DNA of 64,000 bases from Dendrobium chrysotoxum (Eukaryota > Streptophyta > Magnoliopsida > Asparagales > Orchidaceae). A program made the translations under genes and the position numbers. Within the stretch, counting starts at the first letter, position 1. Every line of letters starts with the position of its first letter. Under the pieces are notes generated by a model that was given only the letters and a program-made list of their open reading frames with translations, was not told where the DNA came from and did no database searches. Location of the stretch: the NCBI GenBank assembly GCA_019925795.1, contig CM034311.1:6620126-6684125 (forward strand), in the 5' to 3' direction. This document shows positions 48,221 through 59,472 of this stretch, piece by piece.

Positions 48221-49282
48221 CAAAAAGAGGAGTAACCGACAGATATAGAAAATAGTAAAAAAATACAACAAAACAAATAATAACAATGGGTAAGGCGGAT
48301 CCTGATTAGGTGGTGGTGGGGGTGGTCGAAAGAATTGATGGATGGAGGCAAATTGATTGTCAATCGAGGTAAATCAGTCTCCAAACCATTGCATGTCTTC
48401 CTCGTATTGTTGTTGTTGGTCAATGTGGTATTCCAGTTGAGTTTCTAGTCGCTCAAGCCACTGAATTATATCATCCTGAGAGTAGGCAGCTGCAGGTGTG
48501 GTATTGGTGGAGGTGGAGGTCCACATGCAGGAGAAGCTTGCCCTTCTTCATCAAATTCTGGCTTGGTATGCTCATGCCCCTGATGAAAAGAATACAAAAG
48601 GAGGCATCCGTATAAAAGATAGGAAGATTATTGCATGGAATTAGAAATATGAGTTAGCATTTGGTGTCGAGGATGTACCCTATGATATGTCCTAAGGTAA
48701 TATTTTGTTTACGTCAGCACTTGGATGCTGAATATGGGTCATGTTATGGATGTAGTCTAGAATCATTTGAGCTTCATCAAATTGGGTATTTGGCATGATT
48801 AAGTAAGTGACTACAGATAGAAGTGAGGTTATGTTAATTCAATCCCCAACTTTGGATATAATTGATATTCGACGGATGTGCTGGATGATATAGGCATTTT
48901 GAAATAGAGTTTGGATAGGGGTTTGTGTTGGTTTGAGGGCACATTCCTAAGTAGCAGATTAATTGAAGTCCAATTAAACTCATTTGAGATCAGAGATTGG
49001 GGATGAGGTCCTTGGGTAGAGAGTCCTATGTGTTCTGCTAGATCTGCTTTAGTGATTTCTATATTTTATTTGCAGACAAAGGAAGTCAAGGTGGTGCATT
49101 CTAAATTTATCCTAAGGTTTGCTAAGAATTCATAGAGGAGTTCAGAGTTATAGGGAAAGGCCAAAGTAAAAATAAATTAGAGAGTGGTGGAGGCAAAGAG
49201 GTTCTTTACCTCAAAATTAAAGATTGGTTGGTTTAACATGCGAGATGGGGAGATTTTTGCCTCTTTGAACTTATGGTAGGCT
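48221..49282 (-). pseudogene. Third-ORF relic of element F
   Basis: Homologous to the intact ORF at 58387-59472. AKISPSRMLNQPIFNFEVKN matches the D segment ITPSKIVNLRTLTYPVLD, then FIFTLAFPYNSELLYEFLANLRI matches its hydrophobic FANLRI block. The C-terminal FASIHQFFRPPPPPPNQDPP (about 48290-48350) matches D's IHHYLNPPPPP..DQDPP end. Stops and frame shifts lie between. It is fused in frame to the beginning of RT at about 49280. Function unknown; compare the plant-transposon-associated domain family. Confidence 0.75.
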
Positions 49283-49470
49283 TCTTCAAAATTAATCCCT
49301 TTAATCTGATTGTACCCCTTAGCTACTAATCTAGCCTTATTCCTTACTATAATCCTAGAGTCATTCATTTTATTCTTAAAAAACCATTTGGTTCCTACTA
49401 CACTCTGGTCTTTAGGTCTACTCACAAACTCCCAAACATCATTCCTAACAAACTGATTTAGTTCTTCTTG
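49283..49470 (-). pseudogene. Element F RT, first ~50 residues only
   Basis: VVGTKWFFKNKMNDSRIIVRNKARLVAKGYNQIKGINFEE is the standard Copia RT opening (...GTKWVFKNK.DE.G.VVRNKARLVAQGY.Q..GIDFEET). Everything after FEE, including the YVDD palm, thumb and RNase H, is absent. Confidence 0.85.
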
Positions 49471-49479
49471 TATTGCTAG

Positions 49480-50672
49480 GATCCAAAATTAATCATTTAG
49501 AGCTTGTTCTATATTGGTGGGCTCTATAATGGAGATTAAATATAGAATGACTAACCTCCTTTCTAAGTCCATACCTAGTTCTTACACCTTCAGATGGGTC
49601 TCCTACGATCAAATCTCTAGGATGACTAGAACAATATCTCCAATCACTAGGCGATTGCTCCTGAGGTTCTACTCTATCTCCTATGGCAATAGATTCTACC
49701 CCTTGAATGACCTCCACTTCCTCTTCTTCTTCTTTAGGTTTAAATTCTGAGGTCTTATCTGATTCATCAAATATCACATGGGTAGACTCTTCTGCTACTA
49801 GGATCCTCTTATTAATAATTCTATAGGCTTTACCTATAAATGAATAACCTAAGAAGACTCCTTCATCAGATTTAGGATCAAATTTTTCTAAGGGTGACTT
49901 TCCATTGATTAAAATAAAGCATTTGCAACCAAAAACATGTAAGTGAGAAAGATTGGGTGTCCTACCCTTAAAGAGTTCATATGGTATTTTATTTAACTTG
50001 GATATGATATTCACTTTATTTAGAACATAATAAGCAGTGTTCACTACTTCTGCCCAAAAATATCTAGGTAGAGTGTTTTCAGCTAATATTGCCCTAGCAG
50101 CTTCAACTAAGTTTCTATTTTTTCTCTTAGCTATTCTATTTTGCAGAGGGGTTATAGGGGCAGAGAAGTTATGTTATATTCATATTTCTTGACAGAAAGA
50201 TTCAAACCTATCATTTTTAAACTCTCCACCATGAACATTATGAATTATTGAGATTTCACATCCTAATATCCTTTGAATCTAAGTGGAGAATGTTCTAAAT
50301 TTCTCAAATGACTCACTCTTATGTGCTAAGAATCTTACCCAAGTGAATCTGGAGAAGTCATATACTATCACAAATCCATAAGTCTTCCCTCTTAGGCTGG
50401 CTATGCTAATTGGTCCAAATAGGTCCATATGAAGGATTTCTAGTGGTCCTTAGTGAAATCTACTTAGGTATGCCTCTAACTAGGTCTTTCTGAGTGATAT
50501 TCCTAAGTGTTTGCATGCTCGTATGGCATAGTCTCCTATGCCATAGCCAAGAATCATCAACTCTGGTTTTCAAACACAAGGAATTATAATATTTCATGCA
50601 GTTCAAATCAAGCATATAAATATTATTTATTCTTTTTCCTTCCAAAATTAAATTGCCATTTAAGCTAATCAT
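49480..50672 (-). pseudogene. Element F integrase
   Basis: The pre-integrase HHCC region (LWHRRLCHTSMQTLRNI, about 50500-50550) is followed by ILHMDLFGPISIASLRGKTY (about 50380-50440, first catalytic Asp kept) and IIHNVHGGEFKNDRFE (about 50225-50260, second Asp replaced by Asn). Then comes LVEAARAILAENTLPRYFWAEVVNTAYYVLNKV with a 183-residue open C-terminal part (50044-49493): HVFGCKCFILINGK, FDPKSDEGVFLGYS and a Glu-rich linker. Stops at about 50275-50300 and 50450. Confidence 0.85.
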
Positions 50673-50879
50673 GCATTTTTCAAATAAGAATTATACATCA
50701 AAATCTTTGTCACACAATTGACTAATGCTAAGTAGATTATGCTTAAGGCCATCAACTAATAAAACATTTTTTAATAATAAAATTATTAGATTTGCCAATT
50801 ATACTTGAGCCCGCCACTTTCCTAGTGGTGTTGCCTCTAGTGTCACCTTGCCTCCAGACCTGGTCTCCAGTGTGATGAA

Positions 50880-50945
50880 CTACTTTATGTCATCAGTCAT
50901 ATGTCTCGAGTAGCCACTGTTCAAGTACCACATGCTCTCACTAGG
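50880..50945 (-). pseudogene. Element F protease active-site region
   Basis: WYLNSGYSRHMTDD on minus corresponds to the Copia protease motif WYLDSGCSRHMTGD. The catalytic Asp is Asn and the usual Cys is Tyr, so the enzyme is dead. Confidence 0.8.
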
Positions 50946-51299
50946 TTTTCTTTGAGAGCACCCCTACAATGTCATTTAAAGGTTAAATTTGGGAACCCAA
51001 GTGAGTTTGGGTTCCACCGTATGCTTGAATGAACGAGATGTATGCATGTTATGCTGTGATAAATGTAATTTAGGCCTCCACACTAGATGTGTCCTATGGT
51101 GGATTGTATAAGTGTGGGCTATATATCCTAATATGCCACAGGAGTAACACCTAATACTAGGGAATGGGTTCACTAACCTGTGTGGGTGATGGTGCCTTTT
51201 CCTAGGCTTATATGATGTATGCTCTGTTGAAGGGATATGCCACTAAGCAAGTGAAGGTGATGGTTTATTATTTTCTAATACAGTAATTTAGCTCTTAAA

Positions 51300-52750
51300 A
51301 ATTCATTCACACTTTCATAACTTACCACTTCCAATTTTAATGTATGCTCACTGCTATCTAAATGACATGCAATTTTTTCTAATTCCGTAAATACTTTTTC
51401 TAGCTCAATATGTAATGCTTTCAAGGAATTATGTGTATTAGATAGTTCAATATGCTTCTTATTTAATGCATCAAACTCATCTAATAAAGTAGAGTGCTCG
51501 GTAATTAAACTAGCATGCTCTTTTTACAAAGTAGAAAATTTAGTATTAAGATAAGAATGCATCTTCTTTAGATTTCTACATGAATCATGGATATTTTTAG
51601 AAATAATGAGTAATTTATAATAGGAAAGTTGACAAATCTCATCTTGATCTGATTGATCAAGATTACGGTTAGCCATTAGACACATGTTTGTTACCTCCTC
51701 CTCTACTTCTTCTTCTGACGATTCTGAGGTAGAGTCAGCCCAAAAGGTTTTTTATGTCTTTTGCTTGCCCCTCTTATACTTTGATTTCCCTTCACCCTTT
51801 TTCTTGATTGGGTGAGTCTTTATATTGGGCTAATCAGCTTAGAGGTGACCTGGTTTCTTGCACTCAAAGCAGATTATGTCAGATGAAACTTAAATATTTT
51901 TATTTCTTTTACCTTTGTTCCAGTTGCTTTGATGATGCCTTTATTTGCTCTTCAGAAAGTCTTGAACTGACAGGTCATCAAGGTGATGCCATTCTCATCC
52001 TCCACTGCAGAACTATCACTGCCCGAATTATTTGCTTTTAGAGCCACAGTTCTTTCTTTCTTCTTTTCACCTACATTACTTTACCTTTGACTCACTCCTT
52101 GCTCGTAGGCAATGAGTGACCCAAGTAAATTATCAATAGAATAAACATTTAAATATTTAGACTGAGTAATTACAGTTATTTTTTCATCATAAGAACTAGG
52201 TAAACATCATAAAATCTTATTAACCTTTTTAGAATTAGATAATTCTCTACCTAGTGCATGCAAGGATGTCACTATCTAGGTGAATCTAGTGTACATTTTA
52301 GATATAGTCTAGCTAGGTTTCATGCAGAAGAGTTTATAGTCATGCAGGAGTATTTTTAGCCTAATATGTTTAACTTCACTAGTTCCCTCATAGCTGATAT
52401 ATAATCTATCCCATATCTCCTTACCTATGGTACATGTAGAGACTCACAAATAGTCTTTAGATTTTAAAGCACAAAAGAAGCAATTCAAGTATTTTGCATT
52501 TAACTATATAAGTTCCCTATCCTCATTATTCCATTAGTAAATGATAATTCAATTTTAATGCCATTCACAAGATGAAAAGGAGCAGAGTATCCTTCTCAGA
52601 CTAATATCTACATGTGATAATCTATAGATTATAAAAAGGTTGACATGCAAATTTTTTAAAAGTCAAAAGGTATGTTGTCAAATAAAGGTGGACGAGTTAT
52701 TGAATAATCCTCCATAGTGTTATGATTTCCCAAGTGTATCATGATCATTT
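51300..52750 (-). pseudogene. gag: Element F Gag with zinc knuckle and coiled coil
   Basis: Degraded capsid-like region (52750-51900) with several stops, then ICFECKKPGHL.AD (about 51840-51885), a CCHC knuckle missing its last Cys. After an acidic SESSEEEVEEEV stretch (about 51700) comes a long heptad-rich coiled coil (51290-51580: KHIELSNTHNSLKALHIELE). A coiled coil after the knuckle is typical of Sirevirus Gag. Confidence 0.75.
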
Positions 52751-52787
52751 TTCTCAAGGTTCTCTAAAACACTATTTTTGAGACCCC

Positions 52788-52799
52788 GCTCTAATACCA
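52788..52799 (-). promoter_or_regulatory. Primer-binding site of element F (initiator tRNA-Met type)
   Basis: TGGTATTAGAGC on minus, one change from the classic Copia TGGTATCAGAGC, starting about 2 bp from the sense 5' LTR. Confidence 0.9.
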
Positions 52800-52801
52800 C
52801 T

Positions 52802-54549
52802 TTAAAGTACAAGATGTGCTAAGAGGGGGGTGATTTGGTATTTTAAAAATAAGCCTAAATAGGAGTACTAGTTTTTGTAGATTTTATTAAAAAACTTAGA
52901 AATAAGCAATTTTAATTTTTGAATGTGGAAGCTAATAAATTAAATATGCTTTAAAAAATAGTGATGACAAAATTCTAATTATTATAATAGAATATTAATT
53001 TCTGATTTTTTACCAAGCAGTTATGATGAGAATTAAATGCGAGAAGTAAAATACTAAAAAAGAAAAGCACTCTAGAGATTTTATAGTGGTTCGGTCAACC
53101 TTGACCTATGTCCACTCCTCAAAATCTGCCACTCCAAGTATTTCACTAACACTAAGTGACTCTCCATTTACTCCCACAGTAAGGCGGAGAAGCCTTTACA
53201 AAACTCACTTTTACTAAACCTTATACGGCGGAGTGTCGGACGCTATGTCACACTCCTGGTGACGACAGTGGACCTTCTTGTTTTTCTCCCTCCTGGAGAA
53301 GGCAGAGAACCTCGAGGAACTTAACTTAGAAGCCTCTCTCCCTAGAGAACTTCTAAAGACTCACCACGGCCACAGGAAGAGCATGGGTGTAGCTAGCCCG
53401 GTGCAACCATATAATCCCCTCACACTCCTTCTCCCTCACGCTCAACCTCACCTTCTCCTTCCTCTCAAACCCTAAATCTCTAAAAGCTTCTCTCTCAGAG
53501 TACCTTCAGTTGTTGCACTTTCCTCTCCTCCTTTTTTTTTTAATACAAAATCATAAATTTTATATTAGGCTTCAAAAAAACCTAAAAAATTAAGTTAGTC
53601 ATCACTGTTCATACAGTACGAACTTGGTTTGTACAGTACGATTAGTTCTAGTACAAAAGGAAATGAACAGTACATACTTTTTTAACACATCGTACCGTAT
53701 GATCTAAAGATCATCCAGTATGATATACTTTATTTCCTCTGTTCATATAGGATGAATCCTGGGATGATCGAAAGTTATCTCTGTTAATCGTTCTGCACTG
53801 TATACTTCGTACATTACAGTTAGTTGATTTCATATAGGTCGTCTAGTATGATATGAATATCGTACAGTTCGATTAGTACAAAAATAATGGTTTCATTTCG
53901 TATGATCTTTGGGATGACTAAATTTAGTCCCTGTTCTTCGTACGGTATGATCATAATTGTTTAGTATAAACAACAATTATTAATTAAACCATAATTTAAT
54001 TAAATAATTAGGGGGGTTAATTTTTGTAAGATGTCAAATGATCATATAGTACGATTAAAATCATACAATATGATTAGTTCAAAAATTAAATTAAAAAATC
54101 TTACATAAATTAATCTGGCAGTTAGGGTTTTCAGATCCTAACAAATCGTATAGTACGATCACGATCGTATAGTATGATTAGTTCACAAAAACTAATTTCT
54201 CAATAAGTCGCTAAGCCCATTCTCAGATAGTCAGATCATATAGTATGGTTAGATCAAAAATATTTTTCTCTCCCCCTATGTATGTGTTCATGGTCACCCA
54301 TTTTGTATACAGTCTCATATGGCCAGACTCAAGAAATAAAAAATACAAAAAATAAGATTACAATCTCTTTTACATCCTATTTTACCCAACCTTGAGTCTT
54401 TAGCATTCTTAAGTGGTGTATATTTTATCTGAAATGTTAGTGATCACAGACAAAAATAATATCTAAAACATTCAGTGAGAAATGCAATAATTCAAATAAT
54501 ATTATTTGTCATCATCAAAATCACAGACTAGGGATCCTGGATTGCAACA
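52802..54549 (-). repeat. Right LTR of element F (5' LTR in sense)
   Basis: 1748 bp; aligns end to end with 46154-47965, but its terminal TG is TT. On minus a TATATTA/TATAAAA-like box lies at about 53550-53565. Upstream of it in sense are decayed palindromes such as ATCGTATAGTACGAT (54145-54159) and ATCGTATAGTATGAT (54164-54178). Confidence 0.9.
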
Positions 54550-54554
54550 CATGT
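54550..54554. repeat. Right target-site duplication of element F (CATGT)
   Basis: CATGT after the GCAACA end; matches 46149-46153. Confidence 0.85.
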
Positions 54555-55379
54555 TAGAATCCATAAATATAAGAATGACTCATTAAATAGAGAGGACATT
54601 GAAATGATTGATTAGAATAAATATGTTGCTTATAGCTATGAGAGAACCCATTTCACCTCCTAAAATATTTTTTCTTTCGTATAAATAGGATGAAAATTGC
54701 CCCAGCGAGATAAGGATGATGTCATCAATAACAAAATGCTTGAGCTACTTTTAGTTGACTCCCAGAGATGTGACAAGCTCCATATGAGTAGCATGTGAGT
54801 CCCCAATAGAAGATGAGTCTTAAGATCCCAGGCACTATAAGAGACTACAAGCACCATGCCATTAGCCAATTCAAGGTATACTCCCTCCTTTTTGTGACAA
54901 GCTTTGTGAAATATAGCACACAATTTTAGTGAAGTCTCACACTGCTGACAATGGCAACGAATAGCCCCGATGGGTAACTCCCTCTCTCTTTAATGCGACA
55001 AGCTCTGTAATAAGGATAGATCATGGGTCCCCTCACTAGTGAGTCATGATGGTTACCCCCACAGAAACCAAGAGTTTGGTGTAAGGCGTGACCCATCCTA
55101 GTCAACTTCATGCACAATTAACAAACCTACTCACCACTAAGTCAAGAGGGTCAACTTGCATCACAAAAAGAAAGAAAATTCAAAGTCTCAATTCTTCATT
55201 AAATGTTCAACAAGCTTAAAATTAGTGCATAGAAACAAACCAGCATTATTACTCAGATATGATAAAGTATGAAAAAAAATAATAATAAAAGAATCGCTTT
55301 ATATCTATACTCGTATGATATTATAAGTATCACAAACTCACAAAATTAGGGTTAACACGACTCATTTATTAGTCACACT
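54555..55379. other. Non-coding flank of element F
   Basis: Continues the sequence interrupted at 46148. Contains an imperfectly repeated ACTCCCTC...GACAAGCT(T/C)TGT block (about 54875 and 54975). No gene recognised. Confidence 0.4.
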
Positions 55380-56508
55380 CTTGCCTTCACCACCTTTTTT
55401 ACTATAACTATCAAAAAATTCCTTGAAGTAATAGAAAGGATTCTTAAATATGGGATGGAGCTCACCTCTAGCCACTAGCTTTCAAATGTAATTAGTAACA
55501 CCATCAAAATAATGGTCACCCAGCAAAAGCTCAAAGTCATCACCATGAATATTGTGGAGGACCTCATCCAGCTTCCCAGTCAACTTCACAATAGTCACTT
55601 CAGGCTATTCCTTGGCCGTTAATACCACAACAAAATCTGTAGTAGTCACCTCAGCCCAATCTTTGGCCTCCATAGTTGATGTCGCTATAGTTTTCCTAGT
55701 TCAATTCAAATTGATGTTTGACTCTTCAACCAAACTTTCTCCTCTAATAGATTTAGATTCTTTGCCATGTCCACATGGATTTTCCTCTCCTCATCCAAGT
55801 TAACCTAAATGAGTTTCTTTATATTACTCAAGTGATCAACTCTAGAAACCAAACTAAGATGATGCTTTCCCAAAAGAAAGACTTTCTTCTGAGAATCAAC
55901 CAACAAATTCTTGGTCAGGCAAACCAACCCGTGCAAATCTAGCTCCACAATTTCTTTTCACCACACGGAAGAGGGAGGATAACTTTACCCCTTGAGCTCC
56001 CGTGATCTCTTTATCATCGGCACCTTGGAAGTTGCTCTTGTATCAATATCCTTCTGCTACTTTAAGCAGACCTCTGAATGAACTTCAAACTGACCAAAGA
56101 AGGCTTCCCTTTTGACCTCATTACCTCTATTATAACCATCTTCAGAGACACTAGGTTCGAGAGAAATGTTCAACCAGTAACCTTCCTTACAAAGACATAC
56201 ACAAAATCAGAATGAGGAAAAGACTTCATCTTATCAAGATAAATAACTCACTTATCATAGAAAGTCCTATAAATATTCTTATAGGTGACATGGTGTTGAA
56301 TGATCAATGATTTATTCTTCATAAGTGCCAATAATGCCTCCTCTTCAGAAGATATTTCTCGAAGGGCCAACTTCTTTTTCTTCAACACTATTGGAGCAGT
56401 CAGCACCTTCCATTCTGGTACACACAAGATAATAACAAACTTCACCTTCGATTCTCACACTTTATTTTCCAAGCTTTTTGAAAGTTCGAAAGGGATGTTA
56501 AGCCCTAC
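55380..56508 (-). pseudogene. Unknown ORF relic, antisense to element B
   Basis: Read on minus: MKFVIILCVPEWKVLTAPIV with KKKKLALREISSEEEALLAL (56300-56445), then broken frames, and a last part HNIHGDDFELLLGDHYFDGV, LHPIFKNPFYYFKEFFDSYS (55390-55550), ending at a stop near 55375. Codon-like texture over about 1.1 kb suggests a former protein gene. I do not recognise it. Its place between pol and the lost 3' LTR of element B suggests an antisense extra ORF as reported for some Tat elements. Confidence 0.35.
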
Positions 56509-58129
56509 TGAACTAGTCCCGAGGCTAACCAAGAGGGGGGGGTGAATTGGTTATTTAAAAATTTCACGATAACAACAAAAATCTTTTCGATACTTAGCAG
56601 CGGAAATAAGTAAACAATAACAAAAAGATCAACCAACGATAATCACCCAAGCAGTTTATATTGAAAAGTAAAGTGCAAAACTGAATCAGAAAAGCAAACC
56701 AGATTTTATAGTGGTTCGGTCAACTTGACCTACGTCCACTCCCCGGAGCCTCCCCTCCGGGTATTGCACTAAACGAAAGTGACTCTCCTTTTGCTCCCAC
56801 AGCAAGGCGGAGAAGCCTGTACAAAACACCTCCTTTTCACCACACGGTGAGGCAGAGAACCTGACCTCCTTTCGCTTCCTCCTGAAGCAGGCAGAGAACC
56901 TTCGAACTCCTTTTGCTTCCACCTGAAGCGGGCAGAGAACCCCGGATCTTCTTGCGAATGATCCTCCCATGAAGAACACCGACTAGACGACAGACGACGA
57001 GCGGAGAAGATGACTCTGATCCGTGCTTGGAGCAACCTTAGTGAATCCCTCACTAACTCCCCCTCACAAGATCTCTTCTCTCTCTCCCAACTCTCTCTTC
57101 TCTCTAGGGTTTCTCAGGGAAGGAAGGCAGCAAAAGATTTTTCTAAAAATTGGAAAAAGTTCTTTTAAAGGAGGGCTTAAAATTTGCCCTAAATCTCAAC
57201 TGGTCGGCCAATATCGTCCAGTACGATCTAAACATCGTCCTGTACGATCAGTTCAAATTCAGCTGATTCAGTCTGGACGATTAGGCTCTTCTGGACGATC
57301 AGTAGAAAAAGTTGTTCATATCGTCCCGTACGATACTACGATCGTCCAGGACGATTAGTGCAAATTGAGGAAAATCGTCCAGAAGACAGTTCGGGTCGTC
57401 CAGAGAAATCTGTGCTGGACGACCAAAAAATGACTTGATCGTCCAGGACGATTTGGACATCATCCTGTATGATTAGTTCAAAAAGGCCCAAAATCATCCT
57501 GAACACAGTTCGGGTCGTACAGCTGAAATGCACAAGACGATTACGATCGTCCGGGACGATCTGGCGATCGTCCAGGACGATGTGATCGTATCAATTAAAC
57601 ATTAATTGCTTTCCTTAATTACCAGACTAATTTAGGCATAATTGTAGTGCATCGTCCAGGACGATACACGTATCGTCCGAGGACCAAAATACTTAAAATA
57701 AAACTTGCCTAACTTAATCTGGCGGCTGGAAATTTCTGATTTGAGAATATCGGCCCGTACGATCCAAAGATCGTCCAGGACGATCTGCTTAATCAGACCC
57801 TCTTAGCTTAGTCGCCCTAATTAGGGTTTCTGTTTTAACTGGATCGTCCAGGACGATGATACTATCGTCCAGGACGATCTGAACAAAATTTTAACAGAAA
57901 CTCTAATTCACTCAATCTCTCTCCCTGAGTGTGTGTGTGCAAGGTTACTTAGCTAGGGAATCAGTTACATTACAATTGACTCAATAAAAGGAAAAATCAT
58001 ACATTTGACACACTTGGACCCAATCTTGAGTTGGCTTGAGTAGCTCGCGGTCTTTTGTGCCTGAAACTGATTAGCCAAGCAAAATACACTGGAAACATGT
58101 TTGTCATCATCAAAACCAGATTTGCAACA
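56509..58129 (-). mobile_element. LTR of Sirevirus element D (3' LTR in sense)
   Basis: 1621 bp from TGAACTAGTCCC to GATTTGCAACA. It shares the ACCAAGAGGGG...GGTGAATT start (56528), TATAGTGGTTCGGTCAAC (56706) and the GCAACA end with the LTRs of F, so it is the same lineage but much less decayed. It is followed in + by a polypurine tract at 58130. The left boundary is set by alignment to F. The partner LTR is not in the window. Confidence 0.85.
57213..57878. promoter_or_regulatory. Palindrome cluster 1 (ATCGTCCNGGACGAT) in LTR D
   Basis: Pairs of a 15-bp palindrome, start positions 57213/57234, 57320/57341, 57438/57459, 57546/57567, 57651/57672, 57749/57770 and 57843/57864, every pair 21 bp apart. 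Degenerate pairs at 57374/57395 and 57493/57514 keep the same spacing. Eight sites are exact ATCGTCC(A/G)GGACGAT. In sense the cluster lies upstream of a TTTAAAAG element (57171-57164). Sireviruses are known to carry repeated palindromic motifs in LTRs; this sequence and spacing I have not seen described. Confidence 0.85.
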
Positions 58130-58146
58130 ATCTCCCCCTTTTTGAT
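58130..58146 (-). promoter_or_regulatory. Proximal polypurine tract of element D
   Basis: ATCAAAAAGGGGGAGATT on minus, touching the LTR; the typical Sirevirus polypurine tract. Confidence 0.85.
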
Positions 58147-58298
58147 GATGGCAAACATTTGTAAAGTAGTCTGAAATTAAAATGAAACTAGGAGATCAAA
58201 CAACACAAACATTTTTTTTTTTTAAATTTTCATTTAACAGCTCAAACAATACAGACAACATGAAAACAGAAAATAGAAACAGACACGACTACAACTGA

Positions 58299-58317
58299 CT
58301 CCCCCTTTTGACATCAC
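58299..58317 (-). promoter_or_regulatory. Distal polypurine tract of element D
   Basis: GTGATGTCAAAAGGGGGAG on minus, about 70 bp after the third-ORF stop and 165 bp from the proximal tract. Conserved in element F at 48201-48220. Confidence 0.65.
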
Positions 58318-58386
58318 AAAAAAGGAGGAGGAAAAAACAGAACACTGAAATAAAACATAACATGGAACAACTACAAAAGCAGGAAA

Positions 58387-59472
58387 CTAAAACAGAGGTG
58401 GATCCTGATCGGAAGGAGGAGGCGGTGGTGGAGGATTGAGGTAATGGTGAATGGCCTGAAATTGAGCTCCGAACCAGGCCATGTCCTGGTCATACTGTTG
58501 TTGCTGCTGCGCAACATAGTCCGTGAACCGTGCCTCCCACTGGTCAAAACGCTGCACCAGGTGGTCAAAGGGAGAGGCAATGCGAAGGGGAGCAGGTGCC
58601 TCGGCTGCCGCAGGAGTGGGAATGGCCGCTTCTTCCTCTTCCTCAACATCCGGGACGGGCTCCGGATGTAGTCGGGTGCTGTGAAGGACATGGAAGGCAT
58701 TGTTGGTGAGGAAGTGAGTAGGAACATCTGGGGCTGCAGGATATTGCAGGTCATACTTGGTTTCAAGAGCATAGGCAATGAGATGTCCTAAGGCTAGATT
58801 TGGGCGACGGTGATGACCTGGATCTCGAATGGTGGTAAGGTGCTCAAGGTATCGGATAATGAGATCGGCGGCATTGAATTCCCTACGGGCCATGATGTAG
58901 TAGGTAGTCAAGGATAGGAGGGGGGTGATGTGAATTCGATCCCCCGCCTTTGGAATGACGGAGGAACGAAGAACATGTTGGATAGTCCTGGCGTCTTTCA
59001 GAAGTGTGGAACAGGCATTGTCATGGTAAGGGGCATTTATTTTGCTGAGGAAATGATTGGCGACACTCCAATCATAGTCTGGGTCGGTGGTAAGTGTGTG
59101 GAGTTTGTCGCCAGTTATAGACAAGTGGAGAATGGAGTGAAACTCCTGATAGGTGATTTCAACAGGGCGCTGATTGACATAGGACCGGAGAGTGGAGTAG
59201 TCGGCGGTAATCCTTAGGTTCGCGAAGAAAATGCGAAGAAGTTCAGAACTAAAGGGAAAAGCGAGGGTGAGGATGAAGGTGAGGGAGGTGTGGGCGAATA
59301 GATCAAGGACAGGATATGTGAGTGTACGGAGATTTACTATTTTTGAAGGCGTGATCCCCACCTCGCAGTATCGCTCAAAGGCAGCCTGATCGGCTGCATT
59401 AGGGAAGCGAGGATCAACCGGCCCCCGGGAGGAACTGGCACCCTTCTGACGGGAACGCTTGCCACCAGCCAT
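58387..59472 (-). CDS. Intact third ORF of Sirevirus element D (361 residues)
   Basis: Lies between the lost pol and the polypurine tracts, the place of the env-like ORF in Sireviruses. The frame is open from 59535, but I choose ATG 59472 because 59473-59535 looks like a pyrimidine-rich leader after a TATA box. Residues below use the 59535 numbering: basic KRSRQK (26-31, possible nuclear signal), a globular part 46-270 with ITPSKIVNLR, FPFSSELLRIFFANLRI (94-110), LRSYVNQRPVEITYQEF (116-132) and PLLSLTTYYIMARREFNAAD. Then comes an acidic/Ala-Pro linker (297-316) and a Gln/Pro-rich tail (343-382) ending DPPLF. The FANL block resembles the putative plant transposon protein domain (PF20167, from memory). 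No signal peptide or clear membrane span, so it is unlike a classical envelope. Function unknown. Confidence 0.8.
   Translation of the reverse strand: MAGGKRSRQKGASSSRGPVDPRFPNAADQAAFERYCEVGITPSKIVNLRTLTYPVLDLFAHTSLTFILTLAFPFSSELLRIFFANLRITADYSTLRSYVNQRPVEITYQEFHSILHLSITGDKLHTLTTDPDYDWSVANHFLSKINAPYHDNACSTLLKDARTIQHVLRSSVIPKAGDRIHITPLLSLTTYYIMARREFNAADLIIRYLEHLTTIRDPGHHRRPNLALGHLIAYALETKYDLQYPAAPDVPTHFLTNNAFHVLHSTRLHPEPVPDVEEEEEAAIPTPAAAEAPAPLRIASPFDHLVQRFDQWEARFTDYVAQQQQQYDQDMAWFGAQFQAIHHYLNPPPPPPPSDQDPPLF

Larger units (their letters stand above)
46154..54549 (-). mobile_element. Element F: Sirevirus-like Ty1/Copia element, pol partly deleted
   Basis: Flanked by CATGT duplications. LTRs lie at 46154-47965 and 52802-54549. 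Sense is minus: initiator-Met-type primer-binding site (52788-52799), Gag with one zinc knuckle, protease, integrase, only the very start of RT, then a third-ORF relic, a distal and a proximal polypurine tract, and the 3' LTR. Order (integrase before RT) and motifs are Ty1/Copia. The long LTRs, coiled coil after the knuckle, third ORF and ATC(A)AAAAGGGGGAG tracts point to the Sirevirus (SIRE/Maximus) lineage. LTRs differ considerably, so this is an old copy. Confidence 0.88.

Noticed and set aside
58930..59217. Plus-strand frame of 95 residues and others opposite the third ORF (58444-58671).
   Set aside because: Shadows of the intact minus-strand ORF; no motif.
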